Assembly (NCBI GenBank): GCA_033065855.1
Contig: JAVXUO010001376.1
Location: forward strand, 868,001 to 932,000
DNA from: Escallonia rubra
Taxonomy: Eukaryota; Streptophyta; Magnoliopsida; Escalloniales; Escalloniaceae
DNA: 64,000 nt
Direction of reading: 5' to 3'
Both the position numbers and the translations under genes were made by a program. Below the pieces are notes generated by a model that saw only the letters and a program-made list of their open reading frames with translations, was not told the DNA's origin and did no database searches. This document shows, in pieces, positions 12,201 through 23,000 of the stretch (the stretch's first letter is position 1; every line of letters begins with the position of its first letter).

Positions 12201-14917
12201 TTTTTGACTCCGTGTAAATGCTAAACGTGGATGAGTTGGGTTATCTTTCGGATTGCCACTAATAAAATATTATGGGTGGGGTGGTTATTTCTACTTTTAT
12301 TTTCTATTTGGGGATTGTAGTATTAATTTCCGTGATACCAATAAGGATCCTGTCGCTTACTAGATAGTATAGGTATTCACATCTAGCAGATACATTATTG
12401 GATGACATACCAACTTGAGGTGTTTGTGACTTTGTTCTTGAAAGTAGAATAGGAAATTGACTGTTTGGTATCATTTGGCATCTCATGAAGCCAAGTGCAT
12501 TCTTAGTTTCACTCCTGAATCAGACAGAGTGCTTGCATGTATTGTGTTAGGTTAAGCAGTGAACTTGCTCTGGGCATGTGGCTTTACAACCAGTGCATGT
12601 CATTAGTGGGTAATATGTTTTAGATTCACAGCTGGGCAAGAGGTTCATTAACGGAAACACTAGAGGCTAATTTTTATGCATTTGCATGCGCTGTGTATGA
12701 ATGTATATATATGTTTATGTATATTTAGAGATAAATTAGTAACTCGAACAAGACATTCGTGGAAGGGATTTTTGTGTTGCTACAATGAGCTTATCTTACT
12801 GGAGGTCGTGAAAAGGAATATAAGCACACAGATGACTGAACTTATTATAAACAGCTTCTGGAATTCCAAGGAACCTTGGAGAGCTGATATTCAGAGATTG
12901 AAAATGACAAAAGGCTGCTGCTAGCACTAATTTAGGGCCGGATACATAATGTTAGAACCTCCCTAGTGTTGCCCTAATTGACGAAAGACCATACTTCCCT
13001 TAGGTAAGCTAATACCCGGAAGCCTTGGTAGGCTCCTTGGATGGTCCTTTATTAATCTGTCTGGGCAGAAAAGGACTTGGCTCTGATGAGAAGGCCTTGA
13101 GAAACAGTGTACGTCTCTTGGTGGATCTTTTTCAGCTTATCCTTGGCAATGCATGTACTTCCACTCACCCCTTTAAGATGAAAGTTCCTTCACATCCAGC
13201 ACTATCAAGCTGCCTTTTTGGAAGATTGTTGACCAACTCATCTATCATTGTCTGTTACACAGTTGTCAATCCCATCACTCAAGTGCACACAGGTTGTTAA
13301 GATCCATTATCGGGCTGATTGTTATGTTAGGTGGCTGCTAGAAAAGACAGAAAAAATTTGGGACTTGATATTTTTTCTATATTCTGTATTTATGTGGGGG
13401 TAAAATTTGTTGGTAGTTTGTTTTACCATCTTTGTAATGTTCCAGGATATACCAACTTTTTGTGATTAGGGCCCTAAACTGCCCGGTATCAGCAGCTTCT
13501 GTACATTAGTCTCTGAATTTGAAAATAGCAGCTCTCTTGGAACCCTAAAAGGCTAGAAGTCATTTGCTATTTATTTGCCTCTAGTCTCTCTGCGCTTTTA
13601 TCCCACTTTGTGTTACACTGTTTCTGTACTATTCTTTGCAACAAAATAGGAAAATTGTAGAAGAAATAAAACCTTTGGTGACCGAGATTTCTTTCGGTTC
13701 CAGTGGATCTAGCTTTGTCTGCTTTCGAAACTATTATCATATCGTGTTTCAGAGATTTTATTTCAATTTTTGTTTGTCGGAAAATCCTGACTTAATAATG
13801 GACAAAATCGAGCGTAATATTCTTAGTCTCTTGTCAATAACGATAAGATACTCTCTTCTCTTTTCACTTTTCAAAAGTATCTGAGCTCTGAAATATCTCT
13901 CATATTTTACAATGGTTTTGCAGTTTAAGCCAGAGGAAATAACAGCCATCATGGGTGACTTTGATGAACCTGGGTCACTTGCCCCAACTGGCTTATATCT
14001 TGGTGGTACCAAGTATATGGTGATTCAAGGTGAACAAGGGGCTGTCATACGAGGAAAGAAGGTATGTCTTTACATCAACATTCCTTCAGATGTTGTACAA
14101 TGCTGCTGTGTTGCGATATCTTTTCCTTCTCGAACGCCTGGATCCAAAAATTACTTGTTTGCTTAAAAGAAAAAGGGGGAGTTTTGGGTGTTGGCGCACT
14201 AGGCATAAAAGAGAAATGGAAACTTTTATTCAGGATGCGCTTGTGTTGATTTGGAAAAATATTCAATCCATAAGCAAATCAACTATCCAAGAAAGTCTTG
14301 GTACGGTTATAATCTACGGGGGGTGGAGTCCTGGTTTCTATCATTTTCTTGAGTTGTTTGTCAGACCAATGGTAGCCGTATATCTCAAAACGAAGGCAGC
14401 TCGCCTTTGAAATCCACATTCTGCATGACAACTTAGTTTACCTCGTTTTTATGTGCTCATAAGGTTATAATTAATTTCTTTGCGGGCTTTTTGGTTTCTT
14501 TTGTGTCTTATGGGGCTTCAGCCGAGGCATTCCCCTCGGCTTTCTTTTGTTTTCCAGACTCTAGATTCGTTTTGCCCCCTCGCGCACCTTCTAGTGTGCA
14601 CACAAATATGCGCGAACTAATGAAAAACTGTCGTAAAAGTCGAAATCCAGGCATGGCATATGCAAATATTAGCGCACACAATGTAGCCTTTGTACACCAT
14701 CTTTGTAGTAGAGAAGGGTTGCACTGTATTATGCCCTATTTTTTCTGTACTCTCTATTAAGTTCACATGATGCTGATCTCAGGGTCCTGGAGGTGTTACT
14801 GTCAAGAAGACTAATCAAGCTTTGCTTATCGGAATATATGACGAGCCAATGACCCCGGGCCAGTGCAACATGATAGTCGAAAGGCTGGGTGATTATCTCC
14901 TCGAGCAAGGTCTCTAG
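259..14917 (+). CDS. PRF: Profilin (actin-monomer-binding protein), three exons, 131 aa
   Basis: Exons are 259-381 (41 codons), 13924-14061 (46 codons) and 14783-14917 (44 codons plus TAG). All junctions are in phase 0 with GT/AG borders (CAG|GTCCGC, TTTTGCAG|TTT, AAG|GTATGT, CTCAG|GGT). The product is 131 residues, the usual plant profilin length. It opens [11 protein letters not shown], the N-terminal helix whose Trp3 and Tyr6 help bind poly-proline. It has the conserved cysteines at 13 and 115, the central actin/phosphoinositide-binding segment ([13 protein letters not shown], then [13 protein letters not shown]), and the C-terminal helix ending in LEQGL. Profilins bind G-actin, poly-proline proteins and PIP2 in the cytosol and control filament assembly. 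No frameshift or stop is present, so the coding parts look functional. The oddity is intron 1 (382-13923, about 13.5 kb), which is full of transposons and a duplicated copy of the locus. Profilins are also known pan-allergens in pollen and fruit. Confidence 0.95.
382..689. other. Start of profilin intron 1, no feature recognised
   Basis: T-rich intronic sequence between the donor site and the LINE tail. The short downstream in-frame extension of exon 1 is intronic read-through. Nothing else is recognisable. Confidence 0.5.
690..2432 (-). mobile_element. 5'-truncated plant LINE (L1-type with RNase H), in profilin intron 1
   Basis: Read on the minus strand from 2431 downward there are three domains: a post-RT segment (about 2431-1740, with [15 protein letters not shown] and GGVNIRKAH), a reverse-transcriptase zinc-binding domain (about 1787-1200, with [16 protein letters not shown] and paired CxxC/HxxxC cysteines), and an RNase H domain (about 1218-721). 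The RNase H keeps [16 protein letters not shown] and [11 protein letters not shown], that is, the D-E-D-D catalytic set. The 3' end is the A-rich run near 690-700 (tatttttttgattg on the plus strand). Endonuclease and RT core are missing, so this is a dead, 5'-truncated insertion. One frameshift separates the first two frames (near 1740-1787) and another precedes the RNase H (near 1200-1218). I found no convincing target duplication. Confidence 0.85.
5193..5537. mobile_element. hAT-type MITE, 345 bp, with 8-bp target duplication
   Basis: Terminal inverted repeats are CTATGTTACATGGGCTC at the left and, reverse-complemented, CTATGCTACATGGACTC at the right. They are flanked by the direct repeat CGTATGTG at 5185-5192 and 5538-5545. 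The interior is rich in variants of GTGTCCGAGTCGG/TCGGACAC and has no reading frame. The element is absent from the matching position in copy B (about 12700), which independently confirms the insertion. An 8-bp target duplication is diagnostic of the hAT superfamily. It is non-autonomous. Confidence 0.85.
6021..8135. mobile_element. 2.1-kb insertion in copy A, unclassified retroelement-like repeat
   Basis: Copy B reads straight through this point (GCATGTACTTCC at about 13151), so 6021-8140 is an insertion. Flanking CATGT and CATAT (8136-8140) may be a 5-bp target duplication with one mismatch. The interior has GGAGTCACCGTC and GGGAAGGTGTTAGGCATCC, motifs I associate with internal or LTR parts of plant gypsy-type elements. 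Its right half is homologous to 23025-23620 (GATTTAGGCTTTTGAAT-like and CACCTAA(A/G)TC blocks). No coding frame is preserved. The ends do not read TG...CA, so classification stays open. Confidence 0.6.
8316..8765 (+). pseudogene. Orphan profilin 3'UTR (remnant of the deleted copy)
   Basis: This matches 14913-15345 after the functional stop codon: TCTAGTTGC, then GTTATGACCTACCTTAAA, then GCATAAGCTG and GGTCTATGGGCTTTT. It begins with the old stop codon (8318-8320) and has no coding exon before it. It lies inside intron 1 of the functional gene, so any poly(A) signals it keeps would be intronic. About 18 bases of unmatched filler (about 8299-8316) sit at the deletion junction, as expected from end-joining repair (inference). 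Confidence 0.75.
8766..9104. other. Spacer between duplicated segments, no feature recognised
   Basis: This is unique sequence between copy A's 3'UTR remnant and the start of copy B. It was checked for a second profilin exon 1 ([11 protein letters not shown]), and none is present in any frame. Confidence 0.55.
9575..10060. mobile_element. About 480-bp insertion in copy B with two tandem imperfect hairpins
   Basis: Copy A passes directly from the sequence matching 9570 to that matching 10060, so the segment was gained in B or lost from A. It contains two consecutive imperfect palindromes at about 9884-9923 and 9947-9986. Each has an AAGG(G)CC...CTATTCC arm pairing with GGAATAGAGGCCTT or GAATGGAGGCCTT. 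No terminal repeats or coding frame were recognised. Confidence 0.5.
10230..10966. mobile_element. hAT-type MITE, 737 bp, with 8-bp target duplication
   Basis: The target duplication is GCAGTAAC at 10222-10229 and 10967-10974. Copy A retains the empty site (GCAGTAACTCATGC at about 3537). Termini are CTATGAAGCACCGGTGCGG at the left and, reverse-complemented, CTAAGAAGCACGGATTCCGG at the right. Sub-terminal parts are GC-rich arrays of CGCACCCG/CGGGTGCG, and the middle is AT-rich. A purine-rich run near 10430-10500 gives a spurious Arg/Glu/Lys frame. There is no transposase. Confidence 0.88.
11892..12025. repeat. 67-bp tandem duplication (2 copies)
   Basis: Units 11892-11958 and 11959-12025 both run from AATGATGGCTTAAAATTAAA to CCTTAGTAGGT and are nearly identical. 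Copy A has a single unit at the matching place (about 4420-4485), so this is a recent slip or duplication in copy B only. Confidence 0.9.
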
Positions 14918-16042
14918 TTGCCGTGGTTTGCGAGTGTTATGACCTACCTTAAAATGGAAATGTTGGAGTGTAATATCATTTCCATGATCGAGGTCATGGA
15001 AATTTGTTTTTGAATTGCTGAACCTATGATATCCTTCCCTTCCTCTCTCCTTTGCATAAGCTGCTGTTCTCTCCCTACAAGGGGATATGCACGGTCTATG
15101 GGCTTTTCTCAAATGGAACTGTTATTACTTTTTTTTGTTGAACATGATTCCCGTCACTCCCCAGAAAGCAAGAGAATTCTCATCTGTCAAAAGGAAGTTA
15201 CAACTCAATTTATAAGAAATCCAAGTCGAGATGGCAGACAAACTAATAATTTCCATCGTTGGCACGCCGAATTTATAGATTTGTATTGCATCTTGCTAGG
15301 GCTGCTAATCACAACCCAAATCCATTTATCCGCTTAAGTCTGTCCAATTACAATAAAACACTTTTATTGCTTAAAATGTTATAAAAAGTCAAAATATGAA
15401 TTTTCTAAAATTTTGAATATTTTTGAATTAAAATAAAATTTTAAATGCAAGAAAAGCTCATAAATAGTCATAAATTTTTCTAGCTGAAAATAAAGTCCCG
15501 TAATTTTTTCTAACAATTTTTAAATACGTATAAAATTATAGAAATTTAAATCAGAAATTAAAAGGTATTAAAATTATTTTTAAATTATTCATTTTGCTAA
15601 AACCAATGCGATATGGAAACTATAGCAAATCAACTCTAAAATTCATCAAACTTATACCGAGTCTTTCTTATACTATAAAAACATTACTCTAATTTTTCCA
15701 AATCATTTTCATGAGTTTAAAGGCTCAAAAGAATTTTACAAATATGAGTTTACAGAATATATTAAAAATACATACATTTTAAGAAAATTACAAATTTTTG
15801 CCAGAAATTTTAACTTAGCCTAGAGTATCATACTTTAAAATTTTACGCATTGACAATCACTGTATACCACTCCATGCATGTGTCATACCTAACGTTAACT
15901 CGATACTCTACTAACTGCATACCGAAAATCCACTTCTTCTTCTTCCTTAATCTCTACACTCACAGACCCATTTAAACCCAATGCAAACACACTTTATAGG
16001 CACTACCCAATACACATACCATGCACTGCACACAATTCACAG

Positions 16043-16043
<1 letters not shown>

Positions 16044-16085
<42 letters not shown>
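16044..16085. repeat. (TA)n microsatellite
   Basis: An uninterrupted TA dinucleotide run of about 20 units, inside the LTR-derived CA-rich zone. Confidence 0.95.
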
Positions 16086-16088
<3 letters not shown>

Positions 16089-16170
16089 TTATTCACACAC
16101 ACAACACTCATGCACACACATACCCTTCCACACATCACACACATGCACACTAAAATGAAAACCTCCCCAC

Positions 16171-16194
16171 ACCCACTGCCTTATGGCAGTGGGT
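16171..16194. repeat. Perfect 10-bp hairpin in the LTR-derived region
   Basis: ACCCACTGCC, a TTAT loop, then GGCAGTGGGT is a perfect inverted repeat. Related hairpins with the same CTGCC/GGCAG core but other loops occur at about 16611-16624, 16763-16784, 19837-19856 and 21833-21846, always in the CA-rich part of the repeated unit. Confidence 0.8.
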
Positions 16195-16814
16195 CTTCTT
16201 TACTCCCCTTCCCTCTTTTCTTTTGTTCAACTCTCAAATGCATGTATCCATATACACACACATACAGGTTACCAAGCACACATTTGTATACCCAAGCACT
16301 TCATTCACACACCTTCTAATATATATACACACACGGTCACACACATAAAAAACACATACACACACCCTGATATACACAGACCCATGCACACCAAAACACA
16401 TAGTACATTGCACACAATACACAACACGCACACAGCACACGACACACAGTGCATGGCACACAACTCACACACACACGGCTGCAGTTTCGACAGCCTCACC
16501 ATAATGCACACACCCACACAGTCCCATATACACTCACATATTGCACCCCTCACACTCAAAGTTCACACATACTTTATCTTATTGTTGGCTCTAAACACAC
16601 AAAACCCTCACTGCCTCACGGCAGCGCTGAGCCCTCTTCCATTGTCCATTTCTTTCACACACACACACACACACTTTCTCAACCCACAAACCCAAACCCC
16701 ACGGCATCTCATCTCATGGCCACTCAAACAAAACCACATAAAATCAGCTCCGCACAGCCGCACCCGCTGCCTCGCAAGGCAGTGGATTTTCTTCCAACAC
16801 AACACCCCTTGTAA

Positions 16815-17960
16815 GAATGCCTAAATGAATTATCCGAGAGTGTACCTGGCACCATATCATTGGACGTCGTAGCATCCTGAGCTGACGTAGCAAAAAGTCT
16901 GGCTAATGTCCTAGGCCTCTGCCCCTGCTGAGTTTGACCCTACTGACTCTGACCTGCTCCCGGACGAGGTGCACTACTCATAGCTAAACTAGCTGTAGGT
17001 GCGAGGCTGAGGGCTGAGTGATTCTCCCATACTAAATGACAATTTCGAACTTGATGTTCCATACTGCCACATTTGAAACATCATCCAGTAAGTATGTAGC
17101 ATGGTTTATTCCCATGGTTCCTTCCACATGTAGGACACAGAACTGCTAGCACTTTGAACCGATCTAGCTCCTGCGCTCTGTGCTCCTCTGAATTCAACAC
17201 TCTGCCCTGACCTAATTCCCTATACATGTCCCATCTTCTGACTCTGAGCACCCTGTTGTGCTGAAAAAGATAGCTGTTGACGCTTGCCAGCCTCTGAAGT
17301 TCTACTCTCCTTTCTATCCCTCTTCTAACCACCTTGTCTTTGTTCAATCCTCTTCTTATTGTCCGACCTGGACTGTTCTAATGCACGTGCCAAATCAATA
17401 CACTCTACATAGCTCGATAAACGAGCAGAAATCACCCCATCTCTCAGTCTTGGCTTAAGTCCCCACTCAAACTTCCGACATCTATTCACCTCAGTAGGTA
17501 ACATCCTAGTTGTAAACCTTGCCAGATGCGAGAACCGCACCTCAAATTCATCCACTGTCTCCTGATCCGCTTGGGTCACATTGGCAAATTCCCTCAACAT
17601 TTTCTCACGATAGCTCACAGAAAAGTACCTATTGTTAAACAGTTCCTTAAACCGTTCCCAAGTCGTTTCAGTCTTCTGCTGAGGAGTCATACCATTATCT
17701 ACCATCTTCCACCACTGGTCGGCCTCACCCCTCAACTTATGGCTCGAAAGACCTTCTCCATCTCCGTAATCCAAGCCTCTGCCTCTATAGGGTCCACTGA
17801 TCCACTAAAATTCGAAGCATTTTGCTTGTTAAACTCACTTAGGGTACTTCCCTCCTGAGGTTGTGGTTGCGACTGAATAGGGTTTTGTGTACCTTGCTAC
17901 TGATTAACCAAATGCTGGGCCATGAATGCCAGAATATGATTCATGGTATTCAGCGCTACA
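16815..17960 (-). pseudogene. Ty3/gypsy gag relic (capsid domain plus two CCHC zinc knuckles)
   Basis: Read on the minus strand from about 17950, it has the retrotransposon gag capsid domain: GEADQWWKMV, TWERFKELFNNRYFSVSYREK, EFEVRFSHLARF, and the WGLKPRLRDGV block (frame 17774-17325). After frame changes come two zinc-knuckle motifs, CPTCGRNHGNKPC (about 17138-17100) and CFKCGSMEHQVRNC (about 17085-17044). Gag with two such knuckles suits a chromovirus-type element, but no protease, RT or integrase follows. The reading frame turns directly into the CA-rich LTR-like unit near 16805. It is a dead internal fragment, or part of a non-autonomous element. Confidence 0.75.
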
Positions 17961-20005
17961 TCCCGAAATTTTCGAAACGTTAAACACTCGCTCTATCAGT
18001 TCACTAAGACAAATACATCATCCACCTTAATAAATAATGCAACAAGCTGTCAAAGCAACTAAACCATTAATCATAATCTTAGTAAACTTCCGTAGGGGTT
18101 CTAATGATCAATACCAAAATTTAATTCCTTTTCTTTAGCTCGCTCGGCTCTATATATACCTTATTCGGGCAACTTAATTTTTGCTTATCACCTGTGGAAA
18201 TGAAGTCAAACGGGAGTGAGCTTTTGAGAGCTGAGTAAGGTCAATCAATGATTTAAAAACAACAAAAATGATTCGGACGATTTTACATTTAAACCAATTA
18301 ACAACTTTCAAAACGGATAAACAGAACGATTCAAATGATTTTCTATATGCAATCAAATGATAATTTTAAAAGGGTTTTCAAAGAAAACCACAACATTTCA
18401 ATATAAACATAGAGATGAGTATCAACTCAATCTTTTAAAACAATAATCATTTCAAAACACTTCAGGTGCAATAAAATAGAAATAAGAAACAATGAATATG
18501 AGTAGTACGCTATAGCAAAGCCACCCCGGTAGTGCTCGACACGCTTTACATATGCATATGTATACTGACTAGTCCATTTAGGTACTAGTTTAACCCAACC
18601 AACAGACCATCCTTATAACTCCAATAACTCTCAGATTACTAACTCATGTCAACATTGAGAATCAATAAATAGAATTCAAAACATCTCACGATAATCGAAT
18701 CAATAAACATATGAAAATGAGAAGAGATACATAAAACTCAAAATATTTTACGATGATTGAATCAATAAACATATGAGAATGAAACAGGAATTTCAAACGA
18801 TCGCTATACGGCTCAAATAGGGTTTCATGGGCAACTGGAAAATATTTTTATATCGATCATAAAAATCAACATTCAATGTAGTTTGTAAAACTGTTGTTAT
18901 AAGCATTTGAAATCATTCTAATATAACTATAAACCCTTATATCAACTACCCACGATGTGCTCACTTTTAACTCCGAAATTGCGCAACTCAAAACGGGTCT
19001 CGCACACGACCAACCTAACTGAACATCTCGTACGCTCCTTAATGCATAACGATATTCCAAAATTTATAATAAAACACTTTTAATTCTTAAAACATTATAA
19101 AAAGTTAAAATATGAATTTTCTAAAATTTTGAATATATTCGAATAAAAATAATTTCTTTAAATGCAATAAAAAACCCATAAATACCATAATTGTTTCTAG
19201 GTAAAAATAAAGTTCCATAATTTTTTTGTAACGCTTTAAATATGTATAAGAATTATAGAAATTGAAATAAAAAATTAAAAGGCATAAAACTATTTCTTTA
19301 TTTTTCGTTTTGCTAAATTCAATGCGATAAGGAAAATGATAATAAATCAACTCCAAAAATCACCAAATTTATACTGAGTCTTTCTTGTACGATAAAAACA
19401 TAATTCTAATTTTTCCAAAACATTGTCATGGATTCTAAAGGCTCAACAGAATTTTATAAGTCTAAACTTGCCGAAAATATTAAAAATGCATACGGTATCA
19501 GAAAAATATGAAAATTTAACAGTAATTCTAATATTACCTTGTAAAGTTTCAACATTTTAAGATAATTGCACAATACCCAACATCCACGTGCTACATTTGT
19601 GCATAAACCCTTTTTCCGTTAACCAACTCTTCCTTTCATTTTCATTTTTTTTCAACACCCACTTTATTCCTTTCATTTCAGTTCCACCTCTTCCTTTCAT
19701 TTTCCAACACCCACCTCATTCATCAACCTCACATGCAATCATATATATATATACACAGACACTAAGATACACAACCACACAGCACTTGGAAACCCATTTC
19801 CTCCCAAAAAAACGCCCTACTACTCTTCTGTGATGCCCACTGCCGTGAGGCAGTGGTCTCCCTCTTCCTTCTTGTTCTCTTTTCTTTTCATACACACCCA
19901 TTTCACATATATACACACATGCACTCCCATATCTTCTCCCATCCTCATAAACCCACTTTCCAAATACACAAACAGACACCTCATGCACGTATCACACCTA
20001 CAAGA
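17957..20005 (-). mobile_element. LTR-derived unit 2 (about 2 kb), upstream of the gag relic
   Basis: This starts with ACATCCCGAAATTTTCG, close to the TGTAATACCCCGAAATTTTC terminus seen at 35387. It then has TTCGAAACGTTAAACACTCGCTC, shared with about 20010. Further shared blocks with unit 3 are GTGAGCTTTTGAGAGCT, AAAGCCACCCCGG.AGTGCTCGA, GCTTTACATATGCATATGTA and TTTAACCCAACCAACAGAC. It ends in the CA-rich zone with a hairpin (19837-19856). For a minus-strand gag this is the 5' LTR side. Confidence 0.6.
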
Positions 20006-20007
20006 TT

Positions 20008-23000
20008 GTTTCGAAACGTTAAACACTCGCTCGATCATTTACGCTAAGACAATAGTATTCTCAAAACTTAACCAAATAACACCGCAAACTGTCAGAGCAA
20101 CTAACCGTCAATCAAACCATACTCTCAATCAACTGTCATAATTGAAATACGAAATCTAAGTCTAAGAAAAACTTAAATAATACTAATCACCCACGCAGGG
20201 GTTCTAATGGACAATACAGTAACTTAAATTCGCTAGCTCGCTTGCCCCTAGTCCAGTTTCAAGTAATCTAACGTTGGTCACTACCTGCAAAAAGGAAGTC
20301 AAAGGAGAGTGAGCTTTTGAGAGCTCAATAAGGTCGATCGAGGATTTTAAAAATATATATATAAAAAACGATTCAGACGATTTTACATTTAAGCCAAATA
20401 ACAACTTCTATAACAGAGAAACATAGCAATTCAAATGATTTTCTATATACAATCAAATGATAATTTTAAAAGGGTTTTCAAATAAAATCACAACATTTCA
20501 ATAGTAACATAGGGATGAGTGTCAACTTAGTCCCTTAAATCAATAATCATTTCAAAACACTTCAGGTGCAATAAAAGAAAAACAAGAAACATTGAACATG
20601 AGCAGTACACTGTAGCAAAGCCACCCCGGCAGTGCTCGATACGCTTTACATATGCATATGTACACTGACTAATCTATTTAGGTATTAGTTTAACCCAACC
20701 AACAGACGATCCTTATAATGCCAAAAACCTACCATCCTTATAACTCCCAAATTACTAACTCATGACAACATTTAGAAGGAGTAAATACAATGGAAATTAC
20801 TTTACGATGAGCAATCAATAAACAAATGAAATGAATAATGAATTCCAAACGATCGCTATAAGGCTCAGATTAGGGTTTCATGAGCAGTTTGAAAACACTT
20901 TTATATCAATCATAAAAATCAAAGTTCAATGTAGTTTGAAAGACTGTTATAATAAAGCATTTGAAATCAGAACGATGAAGTAGGGTTCGGATGGAATTCC
21001 TTACCTCGATCCAAGCTAAGCAATGCTACCAAACCTCGATCAATAATCTCTGAATGAATTTAAAGGCTCCAAAATCATTTTACAAATCTAAATTTACAGA
21101 AAATATTAAAAACGCATATAATTTCAGAAAATTATAAATTTTGCCAGAAATTCTAAAATAGCCTAAGGTATCATACTTTAAAATTTCACGTGGCATGTAC
21201 ACTATCTGATGCGCGCCCGTACTTAAACGCTAACCCAATACCCGATACACACTTCTATTCTTCTTCCCTTCTGACTCTGCTCTGTTCACTGTCTGAACAC
21301 ACAAAGCACACCACACACATTCCCTCGCCACTAACACCTTACACACACTACATTTATACAACACAATACCCACAACTATACATGCTATACACACTCTAAT
21401 TTCACACACATCACACTCACATATTACATAGTTTAAATCGTGCTGTTACTTCAATTGTTTTTAATACTTTGGATGCAAATCGACATGAGATTATTATCTT
21501 TGATTTCCTATTAATACTTTTGAGGTCAAATACCCGTGCCTAATAAAATCACTATCATATATTGCCAATCCAAGAAGACCACCTGCCATGGATGTTCTTT
21601 CTCCATTGAAGTTCTTGTGCTCAATTCTTTGTTTTATTTACTGCATAATATCACCCTATGGCTGCTGAGCAGCCCCCTTATCCTTTCTCATTATACACAG
21701 CACCACCACTCACATGTAATACACACACTTACCCGAGATCACAACTCACACAGCCACACACTTATTCAGACAAACACACATGCATGCACATATCTCTCAC
21801 ACACACAGTTGAACAAAATACACACACCCAAGCTGCCTCTTGGCAGTAATACACACATGCATCCACCTGCAAACAGCCCCGCACAATACCCATGGCAGCC
21901 ATCACCCCACGACCACCCCATCTCACGGCCACTCAAGCAAAACCACATACCCACCGGCAAAGGTCGCGGTATGTCACAAAACCCACATTTTTTGGCACAG
22001 CAGTTATACCTGTGGAGCCCCCCCCTTAAGCTACCATAAACACTATAAAAATAGAATAGAGAAACTAGTGGCTTACCGGACAATTTTACCGGAGAAATCT
22101 CTCCGTCTCCTTCCCTTTTCTCTCGGTATCTTTCTCTCTCTACCGATTGTGTATCAGATGAAGTGGGTGTTGGACGGCTGCTCCCTCATAACCAAGGTAT
22201 AAATATAAAACCCTAGAAGGAAAAATGACCAACCCCCCAACATCCCCCCCCCCCCCCCCCCCCCCCAAGCAATACTTTCGTTAGTCATTTTAAATGTTAC
22301 GCGAATCTTTTTATTATCGCCAACCTTTTGTTAAAAAAGAAGTTTTTAAGACTTTTGTAGTCACATAGTGGCTTTTGCAGTCACCTTAGTGGCTTTTGTA
22401 GTCACTTTTCATGACTTTCGGATAGTCCTCATAATGACGGCTATTACGCTACCGGTATGCATTTCGTACCTTCGGGTTTTGTGTTCACTTTGGGCCTATG
22501 GCCACTAATGATTATTTCGTATATTTGTTTCGCCTAACTTGCATCATTGTCAATTGTTGTTGCTTGTTTGTCAAAGTTTTGGCTTTGTTTTGGAATACGA
22601 ATAAATATATTTGCTTTCCATTTGGTTTTTCCTTACTGGGCTATTTCAGCTTATCCCCTATTTGTTTGCTTTGTCCCTTATCACAAGTGGTAGACATGGT
22701 TAAAAGCATGACACGCTTGGGGAATTAGAGAATTTATTTTGTTAGCATGTCAGAACAATGTGTCCCTTTTTGAGAACTTTACCCAAATGTGGGTAATTTA
22801 ATTTGGAATTAGAATTTTGTAATAGAATTTGGGGATGTATTATTATTTTGTGTTAGATGGATTGTAAGAGACTGGGTTTTTAATTAAGCCTCTATCTTTT
22901 GAAGATATTTTGTCGCTGTTGGATTAGATGCTCTGCTTTATACCTTGATGTAATTGAATATTTATTATAATGCATTTGACTTTAGGATTTGAAGTATATT

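Larger units (their letters stand above)
9105..15345 (+). repeat. Duplicated profilin segment, downstream copy (B); contains exons 2-3
   Basis: This is the partner of 2880-8765. It contains functional profilin exons 2 and 3 and the active 3'UTR, and it ends where both copies share AACCCAAAT(T/C)CATTTAT followed by GTCTGTCCA. Beyond that, copy B runs into retrotransposon LTR sequence at 15345, whereas copy A runs into unique sequence (8766-9104). No second exon 1 is visible between the copies, so the duplicated unit probably began inside intron 1. Insertions found only here are about 9575-10060, 10230-10966 and a 67-bp tandem repeat at 11892-12025. Confidence 0.85.
15345..16805 (-). mobile_element. 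Partial LTR-derived unit 1 (AT-rich then CA-rich)
   Basis: This begins immediately after the shared profilin 3' flank. The AT-rich part (AATAAAACACTTTTA, then TATGAATTTTCTAAAATTTTGAATAT) matches 19066 onward. The later part is CA-rich with GCC/GGC hairpins, like 19830 and 21830. It lies downstream of the minus-strand gag relic and is best read as the remains of that element's 3' LTR. Reading frames in the CA-rich half (Thr-His runs) are repeat artefacts. Confidence 0.55.

Noticed and set aside
14030-14410. 126-codon frame overlapping profilin exon 2
   Set aside because: It is in another frame and extends into intron 2. The profilin frame explains the conservation.
15981-16824. Long His/Thr-rich frames
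   Set aside because: Translated CA-rich simple sequence, with no domain and comparable frames on the opposite strand.
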